A DNA stretch of 64,000 nucleotides from an uncultured Methanomassiliicoccales archaeon (lineage in GTDB: Archaea; Thermoplasmatota; Thermoplasmata; Methanomassiliicoccales; Methanomethylophilaceae): NCBI GenBank assembly GCA_934702355.1, contig CAKUXX010000003.1, forward strand, positions 62,001 to 126,000. Direction: 5' to 3'. The notes under the pieces were generated by a model that was not told the origin of the DNA, ran no database searches, and worked only from the letters and a program-made list of their open reading frames with translations. Shown piece after piece: positions 26,230-34,534 of the stretch. Numbering within the stretch: position 1 is the first letter of the stretch; each line of letters starts with the position of its first letter. Position numbers and translations under genes: made by a program.

Positions 26230-27087
26230 TCAGTCCCTCCTGATGGCGTCGCAGATTATCCCCGCGACGGAGATGTGGGACACCTGGTTCTCCAGGGTGT
26301 TGCAGCAGAGGACGGCGTCCAGGGAGCTTCCCGTGAGCCTCTCGATGGCGTTGTTGACGAAAACTCCGTGCGTGCATGCGACGGAGACGCTGACCGCTCC
26401 GGCCTCCCTGAGGGCCTGTGCCGCGGCGATGATGGTTCCGCCTGTGGAGATCATGTCGTCCACGATGAGGACGCTCTTTCCTGTGCAGTCCATCTTGGCG
26501 GGGGCGATACGGACGTCGACTCCCGAAAGGCGGGTCTTCTCCAGGTGGTCGTAAGGCAGCCCCATCCTCTCTCCGACGTCCTTGGCACGGCCTGCCGCAC
26601 CGATGTCGGGGGAGAGGACCAGGTCGATCTTCTTGTCCTTGAAGTAGTCCGCGATGACGGATGCGGCCTTGAGGTCGACATGCGGGCAGTCGAAGTGGTC
26701 GAGGACGGCCTCCTTGTGAATGTCCACGGTGACGACCTTGTCGCAGAGCATGTTCAGATGCTTGCACATGACCTTGGCGGATTCGGGCTCTCCGGGTTTG
26801 AAGACGCGGTCCTGCCTGGCGTATCCGAAGTAGGGGATGACCAGTGTGACGGACTTGGCGCCCAGCCTCTTGACGGCGTCCTGAAGGAGGAACATCTCGA
26901 TCAGGTTGTCGTTGGGGTATGTGTTCTGGACGATGACGACATCGTCATCGAGGGACTCGACATCGATCCTTGTGTAACATTCCCCGTCCGGGAACCTGGT
27001 GGAAGCAGCCTGAATGTATGCGCAATCCAGTATCGAGGCCATCTCCTTGGCCAGGTCCCTGGACGACGACCCGCCTACGATTATCAT
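26230..27087 (-). CDS. prs: Ribose-phosphate pyrophosphokinase
   Basis: The enzyme makes PRPP from ribose 5-phosphate and ATP, feeding purD and pyrF chemistry in this window among others. The 285-residue length matches archaeal homologues. The PRPP-binding loop VLIVDDMISTGGT and the catalytic region with YARQDRVF are present. A TATA-like CTTTAATATCC just upstream supports a leaderless ATG at 27087. Confidence 0.95.
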   Translation of the reverse strand: MIIVGGSSSRDLAKEMASILDCAYIQAASTRFPDGECYTRIDVESLDDDVVIVQNTYPNDNLIEMFLLQDAVKRLGAKSVTLVIPYFGYARQDRVFKPGEPESAKVMCKHLNMLCDKVVTVDIHKEAVLDHFDCPHVDLKAASVIADYFKDKKIDLVLSPDIGAAGRAKDVGERMGLPYDHLEKTRLSGVDVRIAPAKMDCTGKSVLIVDDMISTGGTIIAAAQALREAGAVSVSVACTHGVFVNNAIERLTGSSLDAVLCCNTLENQVSHISVAGIICDAIRRD

Positions 27088-27171
27088 GAACCGCCGTAAT
27101 GTCTATAGGATATTAAAGTAGGCACGACGGGGCCCGTAACTGAATTATCGTCATAGCCCGATGCACCCCCG

Positions 27172-27474
27172 ATGACCGAGAAGATGAACGTCGTAACGGA
27201 CGAGCGTATCGAGAAATATCTCGACATAACGGCGAGGGCCCTCGCCAAGATCAAGATAGCCGCGCCTGCGAAATCCTACAACCGCAGACTGGCGGACAGC
27301 TTCCTGGAGATGGCCAACTGCTACTATGCCGATGCCAAGCATTTCAAGGAGACCGGCGACATAGTCACCGCATTCGCTGCGGTGAACTATGCACACGCAT
27401 GGCTGGACTGCGGTGCGAGGATCGGACTGTTCGACGTCGACGGCGACGATGTACTGTTCACTCTCTACGAGTGA
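27172..27474 (+). CDS. DUF357 family protein
   Basis: This 100-residue, mostly helical archaeal protein resembles DUF357: IEKYLDITARAL, ADSFLEMANCYYADAKHF and AFAAVNYAHAWLDCGARIGLF. The family is small, archaeal and of unknown function. It overlaps the 3' end of the convergent pantoate kinase gene by 17 bases. Confidence 0.8.
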   Translation: MTEKMNVVTDERIEKYLDITARALAKIKIAAPAKSYNRRLADSFLEMANCYYADAKHFKETGDIVTAFAAVNYAHAWLDCGARIGLFDVDGDDVLFTLYE

Positions 27475-28327
27475 CGAGCTCCTTCCTGCTGGACGAGCAT
27501 CTGAATGTCCTGACGTGGGCGCGTCCGAGGACGGCCCACAGCTCGCTCTCCGGAGCATCCGTGAACACGCTGTTGCCCAGCATGCACATGCCTGCGTTGT
27601 AGCCGCGGTCGTTGAGTCCGGTTATCGCACGCCTGATGGCGGGACTTTCCAGACCGGATCCCGATGAGAAATCGTTGGAGACCGCGAACAGGTTCTCGTA
27701 GGTGGGTTCGTCCAGGAAGCTGTCCATGCAGGAGATTGCCGTATCGCGGATCCTCTTCAGCATCACCGGATCCCCGAGAACGGATTCGGTCCTCATCTCG
27801 CTTCCGATCACTCCCAGCGTCAGATTCTCCATCCTGAAGCGGGCGTTGATCACCTTTCCGAACGGAGGTATCCCGGGGACGGTCCTTATCGGGATGTCCG
27901 AACCGGCCACGATAGCGGCAACATCCCCCAATCCGCCTCCGCCCATGACCTCGGCGCAATGCGCGGCCTTGAACGCGTCAGACCTGGTCATCCCGGTCAT
28001 ATCGGCCACGCAGAGTCCTGCGGCGAGAGCTCCCGCCGCGCTCATCCCGAACCCCTGACTGACCGGGAGGTCGTTGTCGATGTGGATGTCGAACCCCTTT
28101 CCGGGAGCCAGGGTCTCGACGGTCATCCTCGTTATGTGCGCTACGGACTGGACCCCGTCCAGGTAGATGTTCACCACGCCGTCGTCCCTTTCCTCCGCGC
28201 GTGCCGTGCATCCTCTGTTCAGTCTGATCCCGATGCCCCTGGAGCCTGCACTCATGCCGTCGAACGATGTCATGGGCTGGAAGACGCAGGAGATGTGGCC
28301 GGGACAGAATGCGGATATCACAGACAT
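27458..28327 (-). CDS. Pantoate kinase (GHMP family)
   Basis: The archaeal route to coenzyme A phosphorylates pantoate before condensation with beta-alanine. The 289-residue protein has the GHMP ATP-binding motif LPVSQGFGMSAAGALAAGL and the family start SAFCPGHISC. Its overlap with coaBC (10 bases) places two CoA-pathway genes in one operon, supporting the assignment. The partner phosphopantothenate synthetase is not in the window. Confidence 0.88.
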   Translation of the reverse strand: MSVISAFCPGHISCVFQPMTSFDGMSAGSRGIGIRLNRGCTARAEERDDGVVNIYLDGVQSVAHITRMTVETLAPGKGFDIHIDNDLPVSQGFGMSAAGALAAGLCVADMTGMTRSDAFKAAHCAEVMGGGGLGDVAAIVAGSDIPIRTVPGIPPFGKVINARFRMENLTLGVIGSEMRTESVLGDPVMLKRIRDTAISCMDSFLDEPTYENLFAVSNDFSSGSGLESPAIRRAITGLNDRGYNAGMCMLGNSVFTDAPESELWAVLGRAHVRTFRCSSSRKELVTRRE

Positions 28328-29505
28328 TTTACACAGAAATCCAGAATCGAATCGGACACCTCGGCCTTGGTCCCGGAGATGTCCTTCGCTTCGGTATCGG
28401 TGACCAGTATGGCCGATGACGATGTCCTTCCGACAACGTCGATATCATTGGCCACCACCGCGGAGAGCCCGTATTTGTCGAGACGGGTGCGGGCCTTGTC
28501 CACCAGATCCTGTCTGGACAGCCCCGATTCGGCCTTGAAACCAATGACCACGTTGCATTTGGAGCGTATCAGCGGGAGGACCTTCGGCACGGAATCCAGA
28601 TCGAGGCTGAACCCGTTGTCGCTTGGGATCTTCCCGGAAGCTATCTCATGAGGCGTGAAATCGGCCAATGCGGCGGGCACCAGGACGGCATCATGGTCTA
28701 TGGAATCCACCATGGACACCAGATCCTTCACCGATTCGTACCTGCGCGTGGGGATGTAGTCGGGAAGCTCCACGTTGCATCCTCCCATCCACAGCTCCAC
28801 ATCCGCCCCTCTCTCGAAGGCGCGTTTGGCCAGCTCGACCGCCATCATGCCGGTGGAGCGGTTGGTTATGATCCTCATGGAGTCTATCGGCTCCTCGCTC
28901 CTTCCTCCGACGACCAGGAGCCTTCTTCCGTGGAAGAAGTTCCTCGACAGGACCCTGAATGTCCATGCGACGACCTCGTCCTTAGAGGCGACCTTCGCAC
29001 GGACGCCGTCGCTGCGGGGGCCGATCATGGATATGCCCCACTCGGACAGCCTGTCCAGATTGGCCTTCACTGCAGGGTTGTTGTACATCGAATCGTGCAT
29101 GGCCGGGGCGATGGCGATGGGTATACCGGACCCTATGGCGACCGTTGCCATGGATGTGACCGGCGTATCGTCGATGCCGTTGGCGATCTTGGAGATCGTG
29201 TTCGCCGTTGCGGGGTATATGAGAAGCAGATCTGCTGAGCGTTTGGCCATCATCGTTATGTGCTCCGTGCGTCCGGTGAGCTCCGTGACGGGCCTGTGGC
29301 CGCTGGCGAACTCCAGCGCATCTGGGGTCACGATCTTCTGGGCCTCGGGGGTCATGACTGTGAACACCTCGGCCCCGTGCCTGATGAGCTCCCTGATCGT
29401 GCCGAAGCACTCGACTGCGGCGATGCTGCCTGTGATGCCCATTATGATGGTCTTACCCCTGAGCTTGGTGCTCTTCTCGCAATAGATCTCCTCTGATGGA
29501 TGCAT
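28318..29505 (-). CDS. coaBC: Bifunctional phosphopantothenoylcysteine decarboxylase / phosphopantothenate--cysteine ligase
   Basis: The N-terminal flavoprotein CoaC domain begins MGITGSIAAVECFG and has the substrate loop APAMHDSMYNNPAV, where archaeal enzymes also vary from the bacterial PAMN. The C-terminal CoaB domain has GGRSEEPIDSMRIITNRSTG. Total length is 395 residues, normal for the fusion. The start may be ATG at 29505, or a later in-frame codon before GKTIIMGITG. tmk lies one base upstream. Confidence 0.93.
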   Translation of the reverse strand: MHPSEEIYCEKSTKLRGKTIIMGITGSIAAVECFGTIRELIRHGAEVFTVMTPEAQKIVTPDALEFASGHRPVTELTGRTEHITMMAKRSADLLLIYPATANTISKIANGIDDTPVTSMATVAIGSGIPIAIAPAMHDSMYNNPAVKANLDRLSEWGISMIGPRSDGVRAKVASKDEVVAWTFRVLSRNFFHGRRLLVVGGRSEEPIDSMRIITNRSTGMMAVELAKRAFERGADVELWMGGCNVELPDYIPTRRYESVKDLVSMVDSIDHDAVLVPAALADFTPHEIASGKIPSDNGFSLDLDSVPKVLPLIRSKCNVVIGFKAESGLSRQDLVDKARTRLDKYGLSAVVANDIDVVGRTSSSAILVTDTEAKDISGTKAEVSDSILDFCVKCL

Positions 29506-29506
29506 T

Positions 29507-30103
29507 TCAAATCACCTCGTCTATAATCCTCATCACGTCCGCGAACACCGCATCCGGCCCTTTGGATGCGTCCACTATGCGGAACCCGAACTGCTCTGCA
29601 AGCCGGAGATACTCCCTGCGCACCTGCTCCAGGAATCCCAGGTTCTCGAACTTGCTCTCGGCCTCCCCCCTTGCCGATACCCTCGTCAGGCTCTCGCGCG
29701 GGTCCATGTCGAGAAGGATGACGACATCGGGGATGTCTGTGTAATCGCTGTTTATCTGAACGAGCCAATCGCGGTCGGTGCTGTCCCCTTCGAGCTTGGC
29801 GGACTGATATGCCACGGTGGATGCGAAATAACGGTCGCAGACGACCTGTTTGCCGGATCCCACCGATCTGAGGATCTTCTCAGTGTGGTCGTTGCGGTCC
29901 GCCACGAACAGGAGCGCCTCAGTCTTCTGCGATATGTCTCCGGCATCGCCCGAACGTATGAACGCCCCGACGCCTTCATGAGTTGGCTCCGCGGTCGATT
30001 CCACGGTCAGCCCGCGCGATTCCAATTCGCTGACGACACTCCTGCAGACAGTGGACTTGCCGGCGCCGTCGATTCCCTCCAGAACAATGAAGTGACCGCT
30101 CAT
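29507..30103 (-). CDS. tmk: Thymidylate kinase
   Basis: A 198-residue dTMP kinase with the P-loop FIVLEGIDGAGKST, the DR(Y/H) motif in CDRYFASTVAYQ and the lid region. It makes dTDP for DNA synthesis. It is tightly packed between a Toprim gene and coaBC. Confidence 0.94.
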   Translation of the reverse strand: MSGHFIVLEGIDGAGKSTVCRSVVSELESRGLTVESTAEPTHEGVGAFIRSGDAGDISQKTEALLFVADRNDHTEKILRSVGSGKQVVCDRYFASTVAYQSAKLEGDSTDRDWLVQINSDYTDIPDVVILLDMDPRESLTRVSARGEAESKFENLGFLEQVRREYLRLAEQFGFRIVDASKGPDAVFADVMRIIDEVI

Positions 30104-30538
30104 TCAATCTCGGAAAGTACGGGCGCGTGTATTAATCTTGTCCGTGGACGTCCGCGACTCCAGAAGGGCGAGGACCGAATGAACAGATTCCACATCCTTG
30201 CAGAACGGCCTGCATACGTATGCCATCCGCCTGCGCAGGTCCCGGTCGAAACGGACATCCAACGAGGACAGGTTCTCCGAGAGGGATTCCGCGAGGCTGT
30301 CGCCCCTGCGGTCCCAATCGGTCATGATCATGGCGGATCTCCCCGCCTTCCAGACATGTTCCGCCGCTTTGACCGGACCTCCGCCGCTCTGGACGCAGTA
30401 GAATGTCCCCTTCACTCCCGATGCTTCGAGGGACGAGACATCGTTCACCCCCTCCACGAGGATGATATGGGTGCCTTCCATGGAATTGATGTCGTCGATT
30501 ATCCCGATCAGGGATTCCAGACGCTCGGAATCATCCAT
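30104..30538 (-). CDS. Small Toprim-domain protein
   Basis: The 144-residue protein is essentially one Toprim fold: ILVEGVNDVSSL holds the conserved Glu, and IMTDWDRRGDSL the DxD. Archaeal stand-alone Toprim proteins (DnaG-like, M5-like) act on nucleic acids, but the substrate here is unknown. It overlaps the DUF167 gene by 8 bases and abuts tmk, suggesting an operon linked to DNA metabolism. Confidence 0.83.
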   Translation of the reverse strand: MDDSERLESLIGIIDDINSMEGTHIILVEGVNDVSSLEASGVKGTFYCVQSGGGPVKAAEHVWKAGRSAMIMTDWDRRGDSLAESLSENLSSLDVRFDRDLRRRMAYVCRPFCKDVESVHSVLALLESRTSTDKINTRARTFRD

Positions 30539-30833
30539 CCGTATGCTCCTCCAGACTGCGCATTATGGAATGCTCGTCTCCGGATATCGTGACTGTCTTC
30601 TGTCTCGACGTCTGACCGGAGGTGACCTCCGCTCTGCATCCGGTGATGTCCCCGAACAGGGCCGCGACCTCCTTGTTGGCACGTCCGTCCAGCGGGGGCG
30701 CCTTCACCCTGACGATGAGCCTGCGCCTCCATTCGTCGAACCCGTCGGGCCCCGAACGGTTGGACCTAGGGGACACGGACAGGTCCACTTCCACCGACCC
30801 GGACCTGACCCTGCAGACATCCGAAACCTTCAT
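30531..30833 (-). CDS. DUF167 (YggU-like) protein
   Basis: A small alpha/beta protein with the family signature VRVKAPPLDGRANKEVAALFG and TSGQTSRQKTV. The ORF runs to 30857, but MKVSDVCR at 30833 gives a more usual length (100 residues). Function unknown in all domains of life. It is divergent from gins51. Confidence 0.87.
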   Translation of the reverse strand: MKVSDVCRVRSGSVEVDLSVSPRSNRSGPDGFDEWRRRLIVRVKAPPLDGRANKEVAALFGDITGCRAEVTSGQTSRQKTVTISGDEHSIMRSLEEHTDG

Positions 30834-30904
30834 GCGACCGTATCCTGACACGTGCATATGTCTCTGACGGAGGGATTATCTACTGAACCTACATTGGAGA
30901 AGCG

Positions 30905-31744
30905 ATGAGCAATCCTGCCATGGGGCCAATGACTTTCGACGAACTGTCGGAACTGTATCGTATGGAGATGAAGAGCAGCTCCATCACAGAGGCCCGCAAG
31001 GATCTGTTCAGGGCTCTGGCCAATCTTATCAACACGCTCCGCCAGGAATACGAGCGCCAGGCCGCCATCGATGTCGAATCCATCATGTGCGAAGGGGCCG
31101 AGGCACGCAGGAAGAATGCGGAGAGGCTCGTCAAGGACATCATCCGCCTGAGGACGCAGAAGATCTGCAGCATGGCACTGAGGAGCGCCACAGGCAGCAA
31201 GAACACCCTCGACAACCTGACCGAAGAGGAGAAGGAATACTACGAATCGGTCGTGGAGCTGACGAAGAGGCACATCTCGGAGGTCGACAGGCTCAGAGGA
31301 AGGAGGAAGACGGTGGACACCCGCATAGACGAGCCCATGCCTGTCCCGAAACCCGCCCCGGAACCGCCTGTCGAAGAGGAGATCCCCGAACCACCTCCGT
31401 TCATCGACGAGCAGTTCGATGACGAACCGTTCGACGATCAGCCGATACCCGATGATTTCGATGCATTCGTGGAGGAGCAGTTTACCGACCCTGTTCCTGC
31501 GGAGACGCCGGTCGTGGAAGAGGCGCCCGCCCCGATGCATGAGGAAGAGAAGCCCATCGTCCAAAATACCGAGGATCCCGACCTCATCCCGGTCCTCATA
31601 AGGGTCCTGGAGGACCTGCCGGAGTTCGCCGGCCCCGAACGCGACTACAGTCTCGTGAAAGAGGACATAGTCACACTGCCGAAGGTCCTGGCCGATGCGC
31701 TTGTCAACACTGGCAAGGCGAACGTCGTCAGGCCTACACCCTGA
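30905..31744 (+). CDS. gins51: GINS complex subunit Gins51
   Basis: GINS joins MCM and Cdc45/RecJ in the replicative helicase. The 279-residue protein has a helical A-domain at residues 1-135, a long acidic, proline-rich linker (about 140-220, probably disordered), and a C-terminal B-domain with LIPVLIRVLEDLPEFAGP and EDIVTLPKVLADALV. The B-domain after the A-domain marks the Gins51 type. The linker is unusually long. Its 3' end overlaps the convergent MBL gene by 11 bases. Confidence 0.85.
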   Translation: MSNPAMGPMTFDELSELYRMEMKSSSITEARKDLFRALANLINTLRQEYERQAAIDVESIMCEGAEARRKNAERLVKDIIRLRTQKICSMALRSATGSKNTLDNLTEEEKEYYESVVELTKRHISEVDRLRGRRKTVDTRIDEPMPVPKPAPEPPVEEEIPEPPPFIDEQFDDEPFDDQPIPDDFDAFVEEQFTDPVPAETPVVEEAPAPMHEEEKPIVQNTEDPDLIPVLIRVLEDLPEFAGPERDYSLVKEDIVTLPKVLADALVNTGKANVVRPTP

Positions 31745-32492
31745 GCGTGCGCGTGTCGCCGGGGAATTCCAGACAATCTATGTTCAATCTTCTTATCCCG
31801 GTGATCTCGGACACCGTCTCGCGGGCCAGATCGGGGATGTTGTTCGTTTTGCTCAGATGCGCCAGGAACAGCTGCCTGCACGAATCGGTCATCGTCCTGC
31901 GGATGGCGTTCCCGCAGTCGATGTTGGACAGGTGACCGCGGTCGCTCCCTATGAGCCTCTTCAGACTGGGCGCATAGGGGCCGTCGATCAGCATCTTCTG
32001 ATCGTAATTCGATTCTATAACCGCGATGTCGGCCATCTTTAGTGCGGCCTCGATCTGGAATGTCAGCTTCCCGGTGTCCGTGGCCAACAGCGCACTCTTG
32101 TCGTCCACCTGGGTGAGGAACGCGTTGGGCTCTATCGCATTGTGGGATGTTGGCAACGGGGTGATATGCAGATGGCCCACGTCGAAGCTCTTCGTGGAAT
32201 CGAACGGAACGAAATCCACCTTTCCGGGATCGAACTGCGACATTGTGTTCTGGTTGCACATGACGGGGATCCCCAGCTTGCGCGCGGTGGGCCCCACGCC
32301 GCTGACGTGGTCGGAATGCTCGTGCGTGACGAGAATCGCCTTGACCATGCTGCTGTCCACACCCTCCTGCTCCATGGCGGCGAGGATCTTCCTGCAGCTG
32401 ACGCCGGCGTCGATCATGATGGCCTCGCCGTCGGACTCTATGACGGTGCAATTGCCGTCGCTACCGCTGGCCAGCACATGTACTTCCAGCAT
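31734..32492 (-). CDS. MBL-fold metallo-hydrolase, YycJ/WalJ-like
   Basis: A 252-residue metallo-beta-lactamase-fold protein starting VHVLASGSDGNCTVIE. The metal-binding HxHxDH motif is intact in LVTHEHSDHVSG, and downstream ligands lie near LATDTGKLTF. YycJ-like relatives act on nucleic acids as exonucleases, so a DNA-repair or RNA role is possible. It lies 12 bases downstream of the CBS gene. Confidence 0.86.
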   Translation of the reverse strand: MLEVHVLASGSDGNCTVIESDGEAIMIDAGVSCRKILAAMEQEGVDSSMVKAILVTHEHSDHVSGVGPTARKLGIPVMCNQNTMSQFDPGKVDFVPFDSTKSFDVGHLHITPLPTSHNAIEPNAFLTQVDDKSALLATDTGKLTFQIEAALKMADIAVIESNYDQKMLIDGPYAPSLKRLIGSDRGHLSNIDCGNAIRRTMTDSCRQLFLAHLSKTNNIPDLARETVSEITGIRRLNIDCLEFPGDTRTLRV

Positions 32493-32504
32493 CTGAGAGG
32501 CCTC

Positions 32505-32987
32505 TCATCCCTTCTTCTTGTAAAGCGCGAAGATGATGTCCCCTCTGGAGATTATTCCCACCAGGACGCCTTTCTCGACAACGGGGAGACGGTTCACCTT
32601 CATCTCGATCATAGCCCTCAGAACCTCCATTATGGTGGTGTCGGGGCTTGTGGTCAGAACGGTGCGCTTCATGATGTCGGAGATGACCATGTTGGAGATC
32701 TCGTCGGAGATGCTCTTGAGCTTCCCATCCTCCATTGCGGAGTCCATGGGATAGTTGAGCATGACATCATCTGGATTGTCCTCCTCGAGCTTGTCCTGAT
32801 AATCAAGGATCAGACCAAGGATGTCGTTCTCGCTAAGAATTCCCATAAGGTGATTCCTGTTGTCCACGACAGGAGCCCCTGATACATTGTCCAGGGCGAA
32901 TTTGATAACTGCTTTCTTGACGGTATCATCCGGCTTCAGCGTCACCACCTGAGTGGTCATCAGATCCCTTACCTTCAGCTTAGACAT
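32505..32987 (-). CDS. Two-CBS-domain protein
   Basis: The 160-residue protein from MSKLKVRDLMT contains two CBS domains (about residues 8-65 and 100-158), with VSGAPVVDNRNHLMGILSENDIL and VNRLPVVEKGVLVGIISRGD. CBS pairs bind adenosyl ligands and regulate other proteins; the partner is unknown. The frame is open to 33104, but a TATA-like AATATATG lies about 25 bases before 32987, favouring a leaderless start there. Confidence 0.88.
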   Translation of the reverse strand: MSKLKVRDLMTTQVVTLKPDDTVKKAVIKFALDNVSGAPVVDNRNHLMGILSENDILGLILDYQDKLEEDNPDDVMLNYPMDSAMEDGKLKSISDEISNMVISDIMKRTVLTTSPDTTIMEVLRAMIEMKVNRLPVVEKGVLVGIISRGDIIFALYKKKG

Positions 32988-33076
32988 CGTATGGGGTATC
33001 AGGAGTCCGCGCATATATTCATTTGCTCTGCGCGTCGGTTGTTTATAGCGGATTTTGGATGAAATCTGAACACTAG

Positions 33077-33091
33077 AAAGTTTTAAATATG
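33077..33091 (+). promoter_or_regulatory. BRE/TATA element of tRNA-Lys(CTT)
   Basis: GAAAGTTTTAAATAT ends about 26 bases upstream of the tRNA 5' end, the expected archaeal TATA position. Confidence 0.6.
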
Positions 33092-33116
33092 ATGGGGACC
33101 TCAAGGGATTTTGTCG

Positions 33117-33193
33117 GGGCCTGTAGCTCAGCTAGGTAGAGCGTTCGACTCTTAATCGAACGGCCAAGGGTTCGAATCCCTTCAGGCCCGCCA
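33117..33193 (+). tRNA. tRNA-Lys(CTT), with encoded CCA; integration site of the downstream element
   Basis: Acceptor stem GGGCCTG/CAGGCCC, anticodon loop CTCTTAA with anticodon CTT, T-arm GGTTCGAATCC, discriminator G at 33190 and CCA at 33191-33193. No intron. The last 21 bases (33173-33193) recur exactly at 42480-42500. Confidence 0.97.
33173..33193 (+). repeat. attL: tRNA-Lys 3' end, left copy of 21-bp direct repeat
   Basis: The perfect 21-bp identity with 42480-42500 ends on both sides at mismatches. It covers the T-arm 3' half, acceptor 3' strand, discriminator and CCA, the classic target of archaeal tyrosine integrases. The integrase gene begins 120 bases inside. Confidence 0.85.
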
Positions 33194-33312
33194 CTTACTT
33201 ATCCAGATCTTCTGAAAAAATTCTATTGTTTCGGCGTTTCGAGGCCTTTAGCGCCTCCGATATTGAGAAGTGCGCTCGAATCTAAGGGTAGGTTCGAACG
33301 CAGGTGGATTCA

Positions 33313-34278
33313 TCACTGCTCCTCTATTGCCCCTTTGCCGGACCAGAATTTCTGCATATCGCGGGCCGCGTTGTGCTCGTCCTTGTCGCAGTAATCCTTC
33401 TGAGTCGTGGCGGTGGTCGCATGCCCCATAACCAGGGATACGTCGTGCATGCTCTGCCCCTCGTCGATCGCCCTCTGACCGAAAGTGCGCCTGCACTTCC
33501 TGTAGTCGAACTTCATCTCGAGATCGTCCTCGACCATGCTCTTCAGCGTACGGATCCTCCCGTACGAGATGTATCCGCCGTTGTGCTTGATCGGAGGGAA
33601 GAGAGCTTCCTCGGACTTCCCGGCCCTTCCCAGACGGATCCTCCTGGCCTCGAGATACTTCTCGAAGGCCGCGGTACCGTCCGGATGGACGGGGACCCAA
33701 CGGGCGTTGCCGTATGTTCCTTCCCCCTTGACATGCTCGGCGAGAATCTCGTAGCCGTGCTCCGTCTTGTTCACGTTGCGGAACGAGAGCATGCGGAGCT
33801 CCTTGGGTCTGAACCCTGTGCTTATGGAAAGGCAGACCAGCCCGTACGCCTCCATGAGCTCCCAGTTCCCGACATTGATCTTGGAGGCCCTGTCGAAAAT
33901 CGCCTGGACCTTCTCCTCTTCCAGCGAAGCTCCGCGCTTCTTGTACCGCTTGGGATAATGCGCGGGATACTTGATCTTGAACTTGAGGACGGCGTCGTTG
34001 TCGAAGTACATCAGCATCTTGATCAGGATGCTGAGATCCTTGTTGACTGTGGATGCTTTGACAGTCTGACGCCTGTATCCGACGAACACGTCGATGTCCT
34101 GGGCGGTTATCTTCCGGGGATTGTCTGTGCTGACCTTTCCCTCGGCCTTCAGCTGGTTGAAGATCGTGGCGATCTGCCTCAGACGCCTGCCGTTGGTAGA
34201 GATCGTCTCGGCAGACAGGTGGCCCACTTCAGTGGGCAAGTATTCGTTTATGCATTCTGTGAACGGATATCTTCCCAT
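33313..34278 (-). CDS. Tyrosine recombinase / integrase
   Basis: The 321-residue protein has an N-terminal SAM-like core-binding domain (to about residue 110) and a catalytic domain with ISTGFRPKELRML (box I Arg), YRKCRRTFGQRA (box II, where the usual His is replaced by Arg but the second Arg is kept), and LVMGHATTATTQKDY (His and nucleophilic Tyr). It probably catalyses integration and excision of the element. Position next to attL and orientation toward the tRNA are typical. Confidence 0.92.
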   Translation of the reverse strand: MGRYPFTECINEYLPTEVGHLSAETISTNGRRLRQIATIFNQLKAEGKVSTDNPRKITAQDIDVFVGYRRQTVKASTVNKDLSILIKMLMYFDNDAVLKFKIKYPAHYPKRYKKRGASLEEEKVQAIFDRASKINVGNWELMEAYGLVCLSISTGFRPKELRMLSFRNVNKTEHGYEILAEHVKGEGTYGNARWVPVHPDGTAAFEKYLEARRIRLGRAGKSEEALFPPIKHNGGYISYGRIRTLKSMVEDDLEMKFDYRKCRRTFGQRAIDEGQSMHDVSLVMGHATTATTQKDYCDKDEHNAARDMQKFWSGKGAIEEQ

Positions 34279-34534
34279 TTGTTACTCACACTCCGATAAT
34301 ACGGGAACCTTCGGCTTCTGATCCTCCTAGTCCTTGGACCCGGCACCCTTTGCTGCCAGAAGTTCGTCTTTGTGGAGCTCCAACCACAGGTTGTACTCCC
34401 ACTCGTCCATGTAAACCAATTATCACGGCCTCCATATTTTGTAATCATATCATCACATAAAACCTATTTAATGATATTGATTCGTAACATGAGAGTTATA
34501 AAGTTAGAAGAATCTCACTAATTTGGATGGATAT
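34279..34534. other. Intergenic control region between integrase and RHH gene
   Basis: Divergent region. It holds the possible 27-residue ORF, an AT-rich stretch (34436-34500) and a TATA-like GAGTTATAAAGTT (34492-34504) placed for the RHH gene. Nothing else is recognised. Confidence 0.4.
34327..34410 (-). CDS. Possible 27-residue small protein upstream of the integrase
   Basis: ATG at 34410 opens a short ORF reading MDEWEYNLWLELHKDELLAA and ending GAGSKD. It is amphipathic, acidic and hydrophilic, and has no anomalous composition. It lies 48 bases before the integrase ATG on the same strand. No family is recognised; it could be chance. Confidence 0.25.
   Translation of the reverse strand: MDEWEYNLWLELHKDELLAAKGAGSKD

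Noticed and set aside
32505..33104. Longer CBS protein starting at 33104
   Set aside because: The extra N-terminal 39 residues lack homology and would overlap the promoter; the TATA spacing supports 32987.
33255..33305. tRNA-like fragment containing GGTTCGAA near the integrase
   Set aside because: Only a T-loop-like string is present; no acceptor or anticodon stem can be formed.
34248..34448. 66-codon minus-strand ORF overlapping the integrase start
   Set aside because: Composition is Trp/Arg/Ser-rich and unlike its neighbours; the 27-codon ORF in another frame is the better candidate.
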